A stretch of 64,000 bases of DNA, from contig WARS01000064.1 in NCBI GenBank assembly GCA_008933995.1, forward strand, positions 62,001 through 126,000. The letters are read 5' to 3'. Every line of letters starts with the position of its first letter. The first letter of the stretch is position 1. The notes beneath the pieces are model-generated. The model did no database searches. It saw only the letters and a list, made by a program, of their open reading frames with translations, and was not told the DNA's origin. The stretch comes from Datnioides undecimradiatus (lineage: Eukaryota > Chordata > Actinopteri > Lobotiformes > Datnioididae). Positions 11,699-23,733 of the stretch are shown here, piece after piece. Both the position numbers and the translations under genes were made by a program.

Positions 11699-13181
11699 AG
11701 CTTCTGTTCACTTTCATTTTAATTAGTCTCTTTAGATACATGCACGACCTCCAGAGTGTTAATACACTTCCTGTTACACAGCATGTTAAAGTACTGTCCA
11801 CAAAGCAGACTCATAAACTCAGAGGATGTGTGTGATGCAGTAAGTCAGCACAGCATCTCTGATCTGGATCAGCATCTAAGACTCTGCCTAGTTTTAGTGT
11901 TGAGGAGTCTAGTTTTGATGGCTGAGGAGTCAAATGTCGGCCTTTTGTCTCCCCGTGGTCTCAGAGGCATGGTGGAAGCAGGCTTCCTTTCAGAAATATT
12001 TCTGTATCACTTTCAGCCGCCCTATTTGTGTAAAAGTACACGTCTCATATCCCCACCCTTAGTCTACATGTTAAACAGATTAATGTGTGTGAACGGTTGT
12101 GTATCTACTGCTCTGCTGGTTAGATGGACACTGAAAAACCTAAAACAACCAAAGTGACTTCAGGCTGTTTTACCTTCTAATAAAATATTAACAGTAACCA
12201 ATAACCAAGTATCATCGTGATCTGATATTTAGAAATTGTGAATAGGTTTTACTTTGAAAGGTTACACCGGAAGTCCGGTGGTTTACATGTCGGAGGTAAT
12301 GGCACCGGTAAAAAATGTTAAAAAACAAAAAACGCGAATCGTATTTTAATTAATAACCAATGCAAAAGGGGCTATGGTTTATGTTAAAGACACACAGTTG
12401 GAACGATAGATTCTCTGGACTCGAACATTATCTGGTTGCTTCGCTGACGCCCTGCATCCCGCGATCACGACGAAAACAATGCCAAACTCCATAGACAGAA
12501 TTCACAATTTTAGATTTCTAAACATGCCGGGCAGAAGCTAACTCTCTCCTTAAAAGATGACAAATATCTTACATAAATAGACAATCTTCTTTAATTCGTC
12601 GTATGACTACAACATTGGTTTCCATTAACTTGTGAGTTTGTTCACCTGTCATTCCCGCAGCCCTCTCCCGAGTGGGTGGCGGTCGTGAACAGGTGTCATA
12701 TTTACAGGTACACGTACGCAGGTTGGCGTTACAACAAACCGAGGACTTCCTGACACATCTTCATCACATCGAATCTGTCTCTGAGTCCAAGCGTGACAGG
12801 TGTTGCGTTTGGTTTGTGCTGTGGTTCATTAATGTGCACTGACGAACGCGACAAAATTAAATGATGTTTTTTAAATGAAATTCAGCCCACCGCTCTCTAG
12901 ACACAACATGTGGTGCAGCTGGACAGACAGACGCGAGCCTGTACGTGTGTGGTGTATCAGTAAACGAAGGTTACACACACAGCGGATGCTCGAGTGACGT
13001 TACCTGAGCCGTATTTGACATCGTGGGAATGCAGGCGGACGTTGTGTCTGGTGTTGAGCAGTTTGACCAGTGAACCGCAGGTCACGTAATTGAGCTCCGA
13101 CTCTTTTCCTTCACAGCGAGACCACAGCAGGAAGAAGAATAGGAAGAAGCCAAAAACGTGAGCAGCGTGAAGAATCTCCAT
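11008..13181 (-). CDS. sdf2l1: Stromal cell-derived factor 2-like 1 (ER lumen MIR-domain protein)
   Basis: Three coding exons on the minus strand: 13181-13004, 11651-11455 and 11286-11008. They join in frame to a protein of 217 residues, close to the roughly 220 of vertebrate SDF2L1. The first 26 or so residues form a hydrophobic signal peptide. Three MIR repeats follow, with family stretches such as VTCGSLVKLLNTRHNVRLHS, SYWQIRGK, IKCGE and VTGEQYG. The last four residues are HDEL, an ER retrieval signal, which favours SDF2L1 over SDF2. Family knowledge: it works with the ER Hsp40 ERdj3 and BiP in chaperone cycling and is induced by ER stress. Inverted CCAAT boxes stand upstream of the start near 13263 and 13312, but I did not find a complete ER-stress element. 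A TG microsatellite abuts the acceptor of exon 2. Confidence 0.95.
11654..11697. repeat. (AC)n microsatellite at the sdf2l1 exon 2 acceptor
   Basis: About 22 AC units. On the minus (sense) strand of sdf2l1 it reads (TG)n running directly into TAG and exon 2, so the repeat replaces the usual polypyrimidine tract of this 3' splice site. Confidence 0.95.
12265..12278. promoter_or_regulatory. Palindromic double ETS-like site in sdf2l1 intron 1
   Basis: ACCGGAAGTCCGGT is an inverted repeat of ACCGGA/TCCGGT with a two-base centre, and it contains the ETS core CCGGAAGT. It lies in the first intron of sdf2l1, in a locally CpG-richer stretch. Function is inferred only from the motif. Confidence 0.3.
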
Positions 13182-13289
13182 GTTCTGTCTCTGTTCTCAT
13201 ACCCGGCAGACAGCGAGAGGACGGACGCTGTACAGTCACTTTCAAACGTTACTGCTGATTTTAGCCAATCACAACTTGACAAGTCCTAA

Positions 13290-13830
13290 GACGCGGAACT
13301 GAATGTCGATGGTTGATTGGTTAAAAACATCCATGGTACACAGAAACCGGAAAAGGGTTCTATTTGTCATCCTATTGTACTGTATACAGTACTGATATAT
13401 ATATAGAGAAAATAGAGGTGAACTGTATTCAGACTTAAACTATTTGATAATTCATATTTAGTGTACTTACATGAAAGGTATTGCCAATCACGCAATACAG
13501 GTAGAAGATAAATGGTTGTGTAGCTATCACACACTTTGAGCCTGTAAATAAAGAAAAAGACACTTTAAAGAAAAGCAGAAACCAATGTTACCTCCCAACA
13601 ACCCAGAAGCCCTGTCTGACGCTAGTCATTACACCTGAACCAAGACGGTTGTACTGTACAGTGCAAATTAAATAGGATGAGCAATGGAGAGCTGAAAAAT
13701 AAAGCACGACTTTCAGCCGAGATCATCATGAGGAAAACAGCCACCATAGCTCTGTTACAGTCTGAGGAATATGTATTTATTGTTTAGTTCCCTGCATATT
13801 TTCAAGTGTGCAAGCAAATAGCCTGAATAT
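13290..13830. other. Intergenic, upstream of sdf2l1
   Basis: AT-rich DNA with no gene recognised. 13240-13340 is the likely sdf2l1 promoter zone: CCAAT-type motifs on both strands and several CpGs just upstream of the start codon at 13181. Confidence 0.4.
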
Positions 13831-13837
13831 CTACAAA

Positions 13838-14270
13838 TTAAATGTATCTCAGTTTCTGGAGCCCTGATTTAAATGAGCTGACAGTGTTTGCAGACATCAG
13901 GTATTCAGGGAGCTCGATCTGCAGGTGAGGAGCCGAAAAGCTAAAAGCTGCTTCACCTCGTTTTGTGAGTAAACCTGTCCCAGATGACCTGAGGGGTCTG
14001 GGTGCTTCATGCTGCACAAGCAAATCAGAGATGTATTTAGCTCTGAGATCTTTTAGTGCTTCACAGACAAGTAGCATGTTCAACACACAGGAGGCCAGTG
14101 CAGGGATTTAAATGTAATGTGCTCCACTTTCTTGCAGTGGGGATTCCGCATTCTTGATGAGCTGCAGCTGAGACCCATGAAGACACCATTACAATGATAC
14201 AGCATGCTGAAAATAAACACATGAACAATCTCTTAATTCTTGCTGTGTTTGAAGGTGGTAGAAGGCTGAC
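13838..14270 (-). mobile_element. LINE relic, L2/CR1-type reverse transcriptase 3' end
   Basis: Read on the minus strand, 14086-13838 encodes a degraded copy of the conserved C-terminal segment that follows the reverse transcriptase in L2/CR1-type fish LINEs. Visible pieces are PRPLRSSGTGLL, GEAAFSFSAPHL and SANTVSSFKSGL. The conserved Trp-Asn after HL is lost and the flanks carry stops, so the copy is dead. The upstream limit is approximate. Confidence 0.65.
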
Positions 14271-14273
14271 TTT

Positions 14274-14770
14274 CAGGCATGGGCAAACTACAGCCGCCGG
14301 GCCACATACGGCCCTTTGGGCTTTTTAATCTGTCCCGCCGTATATTTGTACAGAGTTGTCCAAATCATAGTTGAGCCTACATTCATTTAGCCTTTTCCTG
14401 CAATACCCAGCGTTTCAGTTGACTCCACCAGGTGGGGCATTGACACATTGACTTGACTTTGCTGGAGTCCTGACTATTCTCTCTGCTCTTACTTTGCCAC
14501 TGCTTTGAACCCATCTGCAACGATGAGTGGACCAAAGAAAAGAAAAGTCAGTGAGTGCTGAGTGTTTAACAACGAATGGACAACTAGATATATTTTTGCC
14601 AAAGTCCAATCAAAGGCTGTATGTCTTATTTGCCAAGAAACCGTTGCAGTTTTCAAAGAACATCATGCACTTCCATGTGAGCATGCTACAGGCAAAACCA
14701 CTTGTGCACATTCCAAGCATACGTTGATACAACAGACAAAACATGAGGAAGCCAGATGAGATAAACGGGG
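14274..14770 (+). mobile_element. hAT (Charlie-like) transposon 5' fragment with broken transposase
   Basis: The start, CAGGCATGGGCAAACT, resembles the terminal inverted repeat of Charlie-type hAT transposons. The usual GGCCAC-rich subterminal sequence follows. A reading frame from 14523 begins MSGPKKRKVSEC, has a stop codon, and continues VFNNEW and YIFAKVQSKAVCLICQETVA up to 14759. This is the N-terminal BED-type zinc finger part of such transposases. The catalytic part is absent. The internal stop and missing 3' half show an inactive remnant. Confidence 0.65.
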
Positions 14771-15400
14771 CCGGACACACATGTGACTGAGCGTGTTTGC
14801 TGTTTGGCTAATTGGGTATCACAAAAGAATCAAGAGCTGTCTCAGGTGGACATTTGTTTTATCATTGGATCATTAGGGTAGCTTCTATTGTAAGAATGAG
14901 GGTTATTTTACATTAATATGATATTCAGATCCATATTATTGACATAATACTTCTATCAAAGTAATACTTGACTCAAATAGATCTTTATGTAGGTATATAT
15001 AGATGTTTATGTAAATCTATATGTGCATAACTTTCACAGCTGTTAGATAGAAGTCACAGAATAGTTATGACCTCATCATTTTCTGTGATCTCTGCTGTGA
15101 AAAACTCTACCCTGCGTGGGACTACATGGGACTTTCTTTAACAAGACACAGTAGAATGTGGTCATAGGAGAAGCTGTTTGTGGTGCCTCTGTTGTCTGAA
15201 AGGAACTGGATGAGTGTGAACCAATGTTGCATTTCTCACCACAATGTCGGCCCCAGTTTTTGCTCATTTTGCACAAAACAGTTTTGATCTAAGAAACCGA
15301 GTATCAAAGTATTTTGCAGTAAATAGAGCTATGGACTGTCACAGTACAATTGTTGATTCATGCTGTCTCCCATTGATCAATATTCAAAAATATTCATAAA

Positions 15401-15403
15401 TTA

Positions 15404-15434
<31 letters not shown>

Positions 15435-15458
15435 GATAGATAGATAGATAGATAGATA
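15401..15458. repeat. Compound microsatellite (TTA)n(TAGA)n
   Basis: About ten TTA/ATT units (15401-15432) are followed directly by six or more TAGA units (15433-15458). The site is upstream of the putative marveld2 first exon. Confidence 0.9.
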
Positions 15459-15480
15459 ATGTTAAATACAGAAAATGTTA

Positions 15481-15746
15481 AGACTCTTGTTTACAGTGTA
15501 GGAAACTCGGATGTCGGAGGGAGGCCGTGAACGCACCGTGTGGCTGGTCAGACTGGCCAGGTGAGTTTCACCTTGGCTGGGATCTGGGATCAGTTTACCG
15601 TCCCGCTAATTAACCTCAGTTAACGTGGAGTTCCCGGTGATCCCTGACCTGAGATCAGTGTGAGAGTGTCGGAAACAAAGGGAGGCTGTCACACAGGATG
15701 TTGCCACCTGTCCGACTGAGACAAATAGACGCAGAAGTATCAGCAG
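15481..15746 (+). promoter_or_regulatory. marveld2: Putative marveld2 promoter and non-coding first exon
   Basis: A short GC-richer stretch ends in a strong splice donor, CAG|GTAAGT, at 15746/15747. It could splice to the acceptor at 17652, 22 bases before the marveld2 start codon. A second donor-like site lies at about 15560. The exon's 5' limit is unknown; this is inference from position and splice consensus. Confidence 0.4.
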
Positions 15747-17674
15747 GTAAGTCAGCGTCTTTATATCGACTTCTTTGTGTTTTCATGACAGTAATAGAGA
15801 TGTTATCACGTAAAACTATCGAACGACACAGTGAGACAATATGATCTGCAGCACTTCGTTTCGAATATTTATCTAATGCAGTTTTACCGGCGCGCAGTGG
15901 CAGTGGCGGTGCAGACACCTGTTTCCTGTCAGTCATCAGGCTTCATGCAACTCCGGTGAACATTGATCAGAAAGATCTAGAACGTCCATATCCTCCATCC
16001 AGATAAGACCAACGGCCAGAGTGATTCTGCTAACAGTGTGATGTTCTCTTTGTTTCGGATGTGACACCTTAAAATGAAGCAGAGTCATTTTAACCGAAGA
16101 GTTTTGACTCGGAATGATTTTCAGATTCAAAAAAGTCTATAAAAGTTACAAGTATCCAATATTTACACAGTAAAAAACGGCCAGAAAACAGTTTTTTTCT
16201 TTTTTTTCGTATCGCTTTAATAATATTGTCATTAATTTGTTAATAAACCTTTAAAATCAAAGTGTCTGTACTAACTAGAAAATTCTAAATCTAAAGTAAA
16301 ATATTGTACAGATGTAATGAAAGCAGATAGATGTATCAGAAACTTGGAAATATCACTTTAATGGCAGAATATTCTAAAAAATCAGTGAAAAACTTAAGGA
16401 CTGTTCTGTACATTTACTGTGATCTGTCAGTTCAGTTCTATCTGTTGGTTCAGCCACAGCAACCTTAGCTCTTCTCATCATCTTGGTGTGTTGCCTCACA
16501 ATCAATGCTAGGGATCCAGAGTACTTTTTACACTGAACTGTCAATTACATTTACCTCAGTGTTGCACAGTTACTGAATAGTCTGCTGGTTTGGTGCATTC
16601 ACATAGTTGACCTGTGAGTCAGCAGGCACCTGATGCTTAGTGCTGTTTCCAGCCCCACACTGACAAACAGCAGTGGGTTTGTAACCTGTAACCTTGAATG
16701 TGAGGGTCTTTTTCAGCCCTGATTTGGATGCTTAATGAGCGATGATGCAAATGATGTGATGTCATTGTCATTTCTAACTTTGTCAGATTAAATGAATTAA
16801 AACACTACTGATCCAAAATAGACTTGCAGATTGGACAGTGACAACACTGATCCATCACAGCAGCAGTGTGTGGGCGTAGTTTGGGGTCAGAAGTGTACAG
16901 CCAAATCACTCAAACTGTAAAAAAAGATTTTTTTATACAAAGGAGGTGAATGGACTTTCCCCTGTGGCCCACACATTTGAAAATAGATAAAAATAATTAT
17001 CATATCTTTTCACAAACAGCGTCCTGGTTGCTCCACAGACCTCCCTGCAGGGACCAGTTTATTCAGGTTTACAACTCAACTACCTCCTTACTTCTAAAGA
17101 AAGGTCAGAGCAGAGGTCGTGACACAGTTTTCTGAGGCAGTAACTCGTTTTGTCAGCAGCAGAGTCAGGCTTCCATCCAGACACACAAGGTTTACCGTCG
17201 AATATTTAAGGTTTACTTTGTCCAAACTGACAAGTCCCAGGCAGTTTGTGAATGTGGGTCACTGTGACTGAGAATCAGTCCTTCTACATTCCAGCTGACT
17301 TAGATTCACCCCACCAGTGCTAATACAACTCTACAGCAACTTCATGTGCATCTGCTGAGAGACAGCGGCAGTTTACTGTTGTACTGAAATCAAGTTTCCC
17401 AGCTCCTCTTTTTGAGATATGGGGCATCCTGGCTGCTGTGTGCATCTCTGACAGTTCAGTACCAACACATTTCTTTATGAATTCCTTACCTGCAGAAATG
17501 GAATAAGAATGTTAATACTGCACCTTGTTGTACTTGGCATGTACGTGGCATGTCCACTATCTAAATAGGCAGATTTCCTTGATTCTTAATTCTGTAAAAC
17601 ATCCATACATTTTCTTGGTTAATGTGCTTTTCCTCTGCCTTTCTCTCTACAGCGAGCACAGAGTCCAGTTCCCG

Positions 17675-20239
17675 ATGTCTTCAGGAGGAGTTGGTTCTGT
17701 CACCAGGTTCGACCGGGTGAGAGAGATCCCGCACTATGACCAGGTCCCTGTGGGCTCTCTATGGCGGGACACAGATTTCCCTTTGCCCCCGCCGCCCATG
17801 CATGAAACATTGCCAGCCACCAGCTTAGACCCCCTTCCTCCTCCGCCTTTACCCGAACAGCCAGCTGTTGGGCCTGAGTCATTCTACCCCCCCAGTGATG
17901 ATGAGCCAATGGAGGGCAACTGTGACGCCATGGACATTAAACCAGTGCACCGCTTCATCCCTGATTCTGTCAAGAATTTCTTCCGTGGCAACAGCGGTAA
18001 CCGTGGCAGCAAAGGTTGGTCCATCCCTGCTCCTCCTCCACCTGCCCCTCACTCCCCAGCACCTTCATCCAAAAAGAGCACCAACTGCCACACCACAGCG
18101 GGAGTCCCCTGCTCACCGCCCCACTCTGCCCCTCCATCTCCATCCCTTCCTGGCTCCTATCGGGACCCCTATGGTGGCTCTGGGGGCAGCTACAACTCTG
18201 AGAAGGAAAGAGACAGGCTGCTGCTTGGTGCTGAAGCTCTTGACTCCGCATCTGCAGTGCCCACCACTCTTTCAGCCCTGACCTACCAGGAGCGGGTGGA
18301 GGAGTACCACCAGCGGTATTCCTACATGAAGTCATGGGCTGGCCTGCTGAGGATTCTGGGCTGTGTGGAGCTCCTGCTGGGAGCTGCTGTCTTTGCCTGT
18401 GTCTGTGCTTATGTTCATAAGGACAACGAATGGTTTAATATGTACGGATACTCCCAGCCGCAGCTGTTTGGGGGACTCGGTGGAGGTGCTGCTGCATATG
18501 GATATGATTACTACACAGGCCCCAAGACACCTTTTGTCCTGGTGGTGGCTGGTCTTGCATGGATCGTGACTGTTATTCTGGTGGTTCTTGGGATGACCCT
18601 ATACTACAGAGCCATCCTTTTAGATTCCTCCTGGTGGCCGCTTACAGAGTGTTCCATCAACCTGGTCTTGGCTGTGCTCTATTTGGCAGCAGGGATAGTG
18701 TATGTGAGGGACACCACTCGAGGGGGACTGTGCAACATACCGGTCTTCAATAATGGAATAAATGGCGCGTTCTGTCGCACAGAGGCCGGTCAGAATGCAG
18801 CCATCGTTTTCCTCTTCATCACCATGGTGCTCTACTTCATCAGTGCAGGAGTGTGTCTGAAGCTGTGGAGGCACGAGGCAGCCAGGTTGAAGAGAGAAGC
18901 CCTGGCACAGGAGGTCTGACCCCACAAACACACACCCGCCCAATAACTAACACACACAAAATTTAAAAAGTAGATCTGCAGGTGCACCCTGTTCTGTTAA
19001 TCATAGTATAATTCTAATGCGGAGAGGTTAAACTTAAGCATAACAATGTGTACTAAGTAGTGTAGAACATTCAAAAAGACTGTAATGCTTCAACATAAGT
19101 TTAGAATTGTTTTCAACTCTATGAATACTGTGAACACCTAAGTAATAACTTCCCTTTATTCCATCACAAGATGAAAACTGTAGAATCATCGGTCCCTCTG
19201 TCGATAGTAAGTATCACTCAATGATTACAGTTTTAATATTCAAGCAGACATTAAACTGCAAAGAGTACATGATCTGAACACGCGACTATCTACCGTAGCT
19301 GGGTCCAGCCTCCAGGACCTCAGAGCAGACTCCTCTCCCAACCATCCAGCCAGACATCATGGATGCTCCAAACAACTCTGCAGGTGTCTCTCTGGAGCCA
19401 GAGATCCTCCATGGTCACATACCAGCCGGATACATCCCCAAACCTGTTGTTATAGCTGACTATGTGGCGTGAGTACTTCAAAAACCACAACCATTTCCCA
19501 AAAATACAACACAACCTTGGAACCACAACCTTTAAGTTGAAACTTTCAAATACGCATGCAATGATGTGCTCATTTGGCATATTAATGAATTCTGTTGAGA
19601 AGGTCCCCAGATTCAGTCCCAGGATTTGTCGTCATGCCCCGTAGCGATCTTCCACTTTGAAAATTGCACCAAATTTGTGTGGGTCTACCCTCAGTCCTCA
19701 ACCTTCAGTCCTCAGCAAAAGCCTCCTGTTTGCTAAAAACTAAGGCAACCAGCTGTTTCATGACGTCGCTGAGCTTGGATTGAAACTAAATATCTTCGAG
19801 GAACCAGTGAGCTTAAGGCTTGGTGCCACAGATGGGAAGTTATAAAGTATTGAGTGTCAGACTAATACAATGTTGATATGTGAGAATATATTGCTGGCCT
19901 TATTGCTCCTTTACAATTCCTCTGGTTTTAAAAGCAATTTTAGTTTGAATCTACTTTTAAAGAAGAGATTCACAGTAACAGTCAGGGGCGTGTGTCACTG
20001 AAACATGCAACACACAGTTGTGTTATTGTGTTGTCCCCCGTCCTGTGTCCGTAGGAAGTACCCCAGCATCCACTCAGACGAGGAGAGGGATCAGTACAGG
20101 GCTGTGTTCAACGACCAGTACGCCGAGTACAAAGAGCTACACGCTGAGGTTCAGGCCATGGCGAAGAAGTTTGAGGAGATGGATGAGATGATGCAGAACC
20201 TTCCAGCCAGACCTTCCAGCCAGATTGTACAATTCTCAC

Positions 20240-20291
<52 letters not shown>

Positions 20292-21710
20292 AGCACATCA
20301 GATACACACTTTGTAGCTGTGTCCACTAACATGCTAATTTTGTTTTTAGGAGAGGGAGCGGATCAATGGCATTTTAATGGAATATCAGAGGAAGAAAGCT
20401 GTAAGTATACTTGATAAAATGTGATTTCTGATCACTCCACAGTCACTAACTGTCACATGTTGGCTACAGAGAGTTAGTAAATTAGGTTCCATAAAAGAAA
20501 CAGGAATGAACATCTTAATGAAAGCAGCAGGACAGCAGCAAGATGTTCTGAGTTTATGTCCCCAGCATTAGTCAATTCAATAACATATTTCACTAGGATG
20601 TCCCTGCCAGTTAAACACTTCAGTCTTTCAAGCCTCTCTCTCCACAGACATCACGAGCAAACACACTTAACAAGCTCATTGGGACGTCCTCTCTTTGATC
20701 ACAAAAACTCTATTTAAAAATGGCCAAAACAAACATTATCGTGTTTTGTTTTCTCTTTTTTCTTCATCGGAGGCTTCAGACCCTCTTAGTTTAACGTAAA
20801 ATACCATATATATTATAAAGTAAGCCAGGCAGAAAACACAGTAAACACAGGAGCCTCTTTGACTTTGTTTGTGTGTCAGCTGAAACTCATCAGGTCATTC
20901 TGTCCCAGGTGCATCAAGAAAAACCAGGTTACAGTACTTTAGCGTTTGAATTAGGCAACAAATTGTTCGTGTTGTTATCATAACCAGTGAGTCACGCTTG
21001 GAGAATGCAACAGTGTTGTCATCAGCCGAATGACAACTATTACAAGGCATTTGGTTCTTTATGAGCAGGGGAAGTAGAATTACTTTGAATTATACTTTGA
21101 ACATTGATGAACAGCGTACAGTCATATATAAATACACCTTTTTCAACCCCAGTAGCTTTACTCTATACTCACTACATTAAATTACTGGGGGAGATTCATG
21201 CCAGACCTTGTTCATAGAGCATATATATTACACATTGAGATCTGTTATTATGGCATGAACCATAACTCTAGTGATGTTATCAGTGACGTTTCAGTTTGCA
21301 TTTGAAAACAACAAATGGACAACAGTACGCTTCCCTGTGTGTCTAAAAAGTTGTATCTGCAGATTTAATTATTTTTCCTCAATTGCCCAGATTTTATGGA
21401 TGTTTAGTGCTAATGTCTCTTTAATTAGTACAAGCCACAAGTCCTGGTTTGTCCATAAACACTGATTGGACACTTGTCAGTTTGTCACAGTATACTTCAC
21501 CCCAGTGATATTCCCTGATATTCTACTCCAGAGAGCGCCTCCAATAATAATAATAAGAATTCCATCACTAGGAAACTTTGAATGTACTTCTGTTTTACTT
21601 GTCTTCAGGACCCAACGTACCTGGAAAAAAGGGACAGGTGTGAGTACCTGAAGAACAAGCTGTCTCATATCAAGCAGAAGATTCACGAGTACAACAAGAC
21701 CATGGACTGA
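17675..21710 (+). CDS. marveld2: MARVEL domain-containing 2 (tricellulin)
   Basis: Coding exons 17675-18913, 19171-19206, 19299-19468, 20055-20226, 20350-20400 and 21609-21710 join in frame to 589 residues (human protein 558). The acceptor at 17652 and the ATG at 17675 set the start. Residues 1-215 are a proline-rich cytoplasmic N-terminus containing [25 protein letters not shown] precedes four membrane segments at about 221-244, 286-311, 323-344 and 373-396, which form the MARVEL domain. The C-terminus is the occludin/ELL coiled coil, ending [20 protein letters not shown]. Family knowledge: it seals tricellular tight junctions and its human orthologue is a deafness gene. The open frame runs on to TGA at 18919, but this is the intron start; the 36-base second exon is inferred from splice sites and frame. 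Confidence 0.95.
20242..20289. repeat. (AC)n microsatellite in a short marveld2 intron
   Basis: About 23 AC units inside the 123-base intron 20227-20349. They start about 15 bases after a weak donor (ATT|GTACAA). Confidence 0.95.
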
Positions 21711-22613
21711 CATGAGAGCAGCTGAACACTGCAGTTTAACAGCGCCATCAACACGTCCAGCTTTCATGTGCAGTGTGCAGCTTTATACGAACACATGCTC
21801 TGTTGCACAAAGAGCAGAAGAGTGGGACCAAGGTGGGAAGTGAAAAAGAGCGAGGCCGTGCCAACTGAGACGTGCCATCATTGTTGATAAGCCCATAATG
21901 CTATGATCACATCAAAACAGATGGGCGTGCTGTAAATACTGCTAGCAATGCCACCATGCTGGACAGAAAAGTCCCTTTCCATGTAGGAACATTAGTTTTG
22001 GGTAGAGATGCCTTTCTGGAGACAGGTAAAAGTCCAAGAAAAGGTCAGTTTCACCTGAAATAAGATCTGAAACCAACACTACACATTTATATTGTTTATA
22101 TATACAGCATGGCCTGATGCAAATCACATTTAAAGGAGCCTGGTACGTGCTCAGGCTGGCTTAGCAATAAGGACTGGAAGACTTGCTCCATTAGAGACCA
22201 AAGCCCCTCAGCTGATGTCACCACAGACATCTTCATATGGCTCATAATATACTTGTGTCTACAGTTCTTCTGAAATAATCCACAGCTAATTGTAATAAGG
22301 CGTGCACCGTAGCAGACAGAGGTGTCAGTAATAGTCACTGTAGCACATATTGTTGGTCTCGTAGGCTATACCTGTGTCTGGTGTGTGTCATGCTGTAGAG
22401 GTGTAGCCACTCGCTGTTACGCTCACTGTATCCTGTTGTTTTTGGCTTTTACATATAACTTCGTCCGTCCTGTGGTCCTGTATTGAACTGCGAGGTGCAA
22501 TGTGAACAATTACGATAAGCTCTCCAGAGTGCGTGTGAACTGTCTCTCATGCCGGATTGAATCACAATGTTCAACAGCCAGATGTTTTTAAATTAGTTTT
22601 AATCCGCTCCTTT

Positions 22614-22619
22614 AATAAA
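22614..22619 (+). terminator. marveld2: marveld2 polyadenylation signal
   Basis: AATAAA about 900 bases after the stop codon, followed by a T/GT-rich stretch. The part 21711-22640 is therefore read as the 3' untranslated region. It contains no other coding region. Confidence 0.6.
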
Positions 22620-22639
22620 CTCTTGTTTGTACGTTAATA

Positions 22640-23400
22640 TGTACCATATATGTATGTTTTGTATCAGTTTATCTGTTATATCCTAATGTTTTATGCCAAT
22701 ACAGCAGCTTTTTATAAACTTGCATTTTGCCGTTTTTGGACTTTAACCTGGATGCTGATCTACTCTTTGACTGAATTCTGTTGCATCTGCCATTCACTGT
22801 TGACACTGCTATAACAAGAGTAATATCAGAGCTAAGTTATACATGCTGTATGTTCATAAATTATATTTACTGTGTGAATCCTTGTTTATTTTTCCTTACC
22901 TATCCTTGTTCCAACTAGAAATATGAATTAGCACGACAAATCTATTTTAAGATGTTGAGGTTATAATGTTAAGCTACTAATAATGAATTGAACTGCAGAG
23001 CAAAATTGACAATTATTATTTGCAGTATTGTAGTGTAGGTAAATTAATACCGCAATAAGAATTCAGGAAAACAACCTTTCAAATCATCGGTGAACACACC
23101 TGAGTTTGAATACCGTCGCTGAATACACCTGCAATCCAGAAAGACCTGAAAATACTGGACAGGAAGCTCCATCCCTATCTCCCCGTCAATCAACAGCTCG
23201 GAACATGGCTTCTATTGTGCCTTCAGCTGCGAGGACTGCTTGATCTTAGCACTAAGTTGATGTTGGGCTATAAAGGAATACTGAATATATCCAGTATTAT
23301 AAACACAATGAAAAGTATTGGTAATACTAAGTATGCTCATTTGTTTTGATGAATAACAACAACGAAATCCATTAGAATTTACTGTAAACCTGCCGATCTA
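22640..23400. other. marveld2-ocln spacer
   Basis: AT-rich intergenic DNA with no gene or repeat family recognised. Confidence 0.4.
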
Positions 23401-23439
23401 CTTAAACCCAGCAAATACTCGACTAAAACAGTTTTGTCC

Positions 23440-23733
23440 ATGGCGGGGGTCGGGCTGTGTAGTCCCGGGAGAGTGAATGTCTGTAGAGTAAACGGTGTGG
23501 GTGCCGTGGTGCGATTGCTGTGGGGGGTGGGGACAGGTTATTCCTGTACGACCTGGGGTGGAGCATAAGTGATGAGCACACACCTGTGGGCGCGTCCCTT
23601 TGTGTTTCCTGAGCGCGCGGTGCGGAGAGCACACAGGTTCAGTGTGTGTGTGTGTGTGTGTGTGCAGTATTTGTGTTCATCACCTCAGCGTCGCTACTGT
23701 TGTCATCGGGATCAGACGGTTCATCGCGCACAG
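23440..23733 (+). promoter_or_regulatory. ocln: Putative ocln promoter and non-coding first exon
   Basis: A CpG-richer stretch ending in a donor CAG|GTGGGT at 23733/23734, in an AT-rich surround, 1.2 kb before the first coding exon. It includes a (TG)n tract at 23642-23664. Exon limits are inferred. Confidence 0.4.
23642..23664. repeat. Short (TG)n microsatellite
   Basis: Eleven TG units within the putative non-coding first exon or promoter of ocln. Confidence 0.9.

Noticed and set aside
18914..18919. End of tricellulin at the in-frame TGA at 18917, giving a protein without the ELL tail
   Set aside because: GTCTGA is the donor of an intron; downstream exons encode a complete, in-frame ELL coiled coil ending in a proper stop at 21710.
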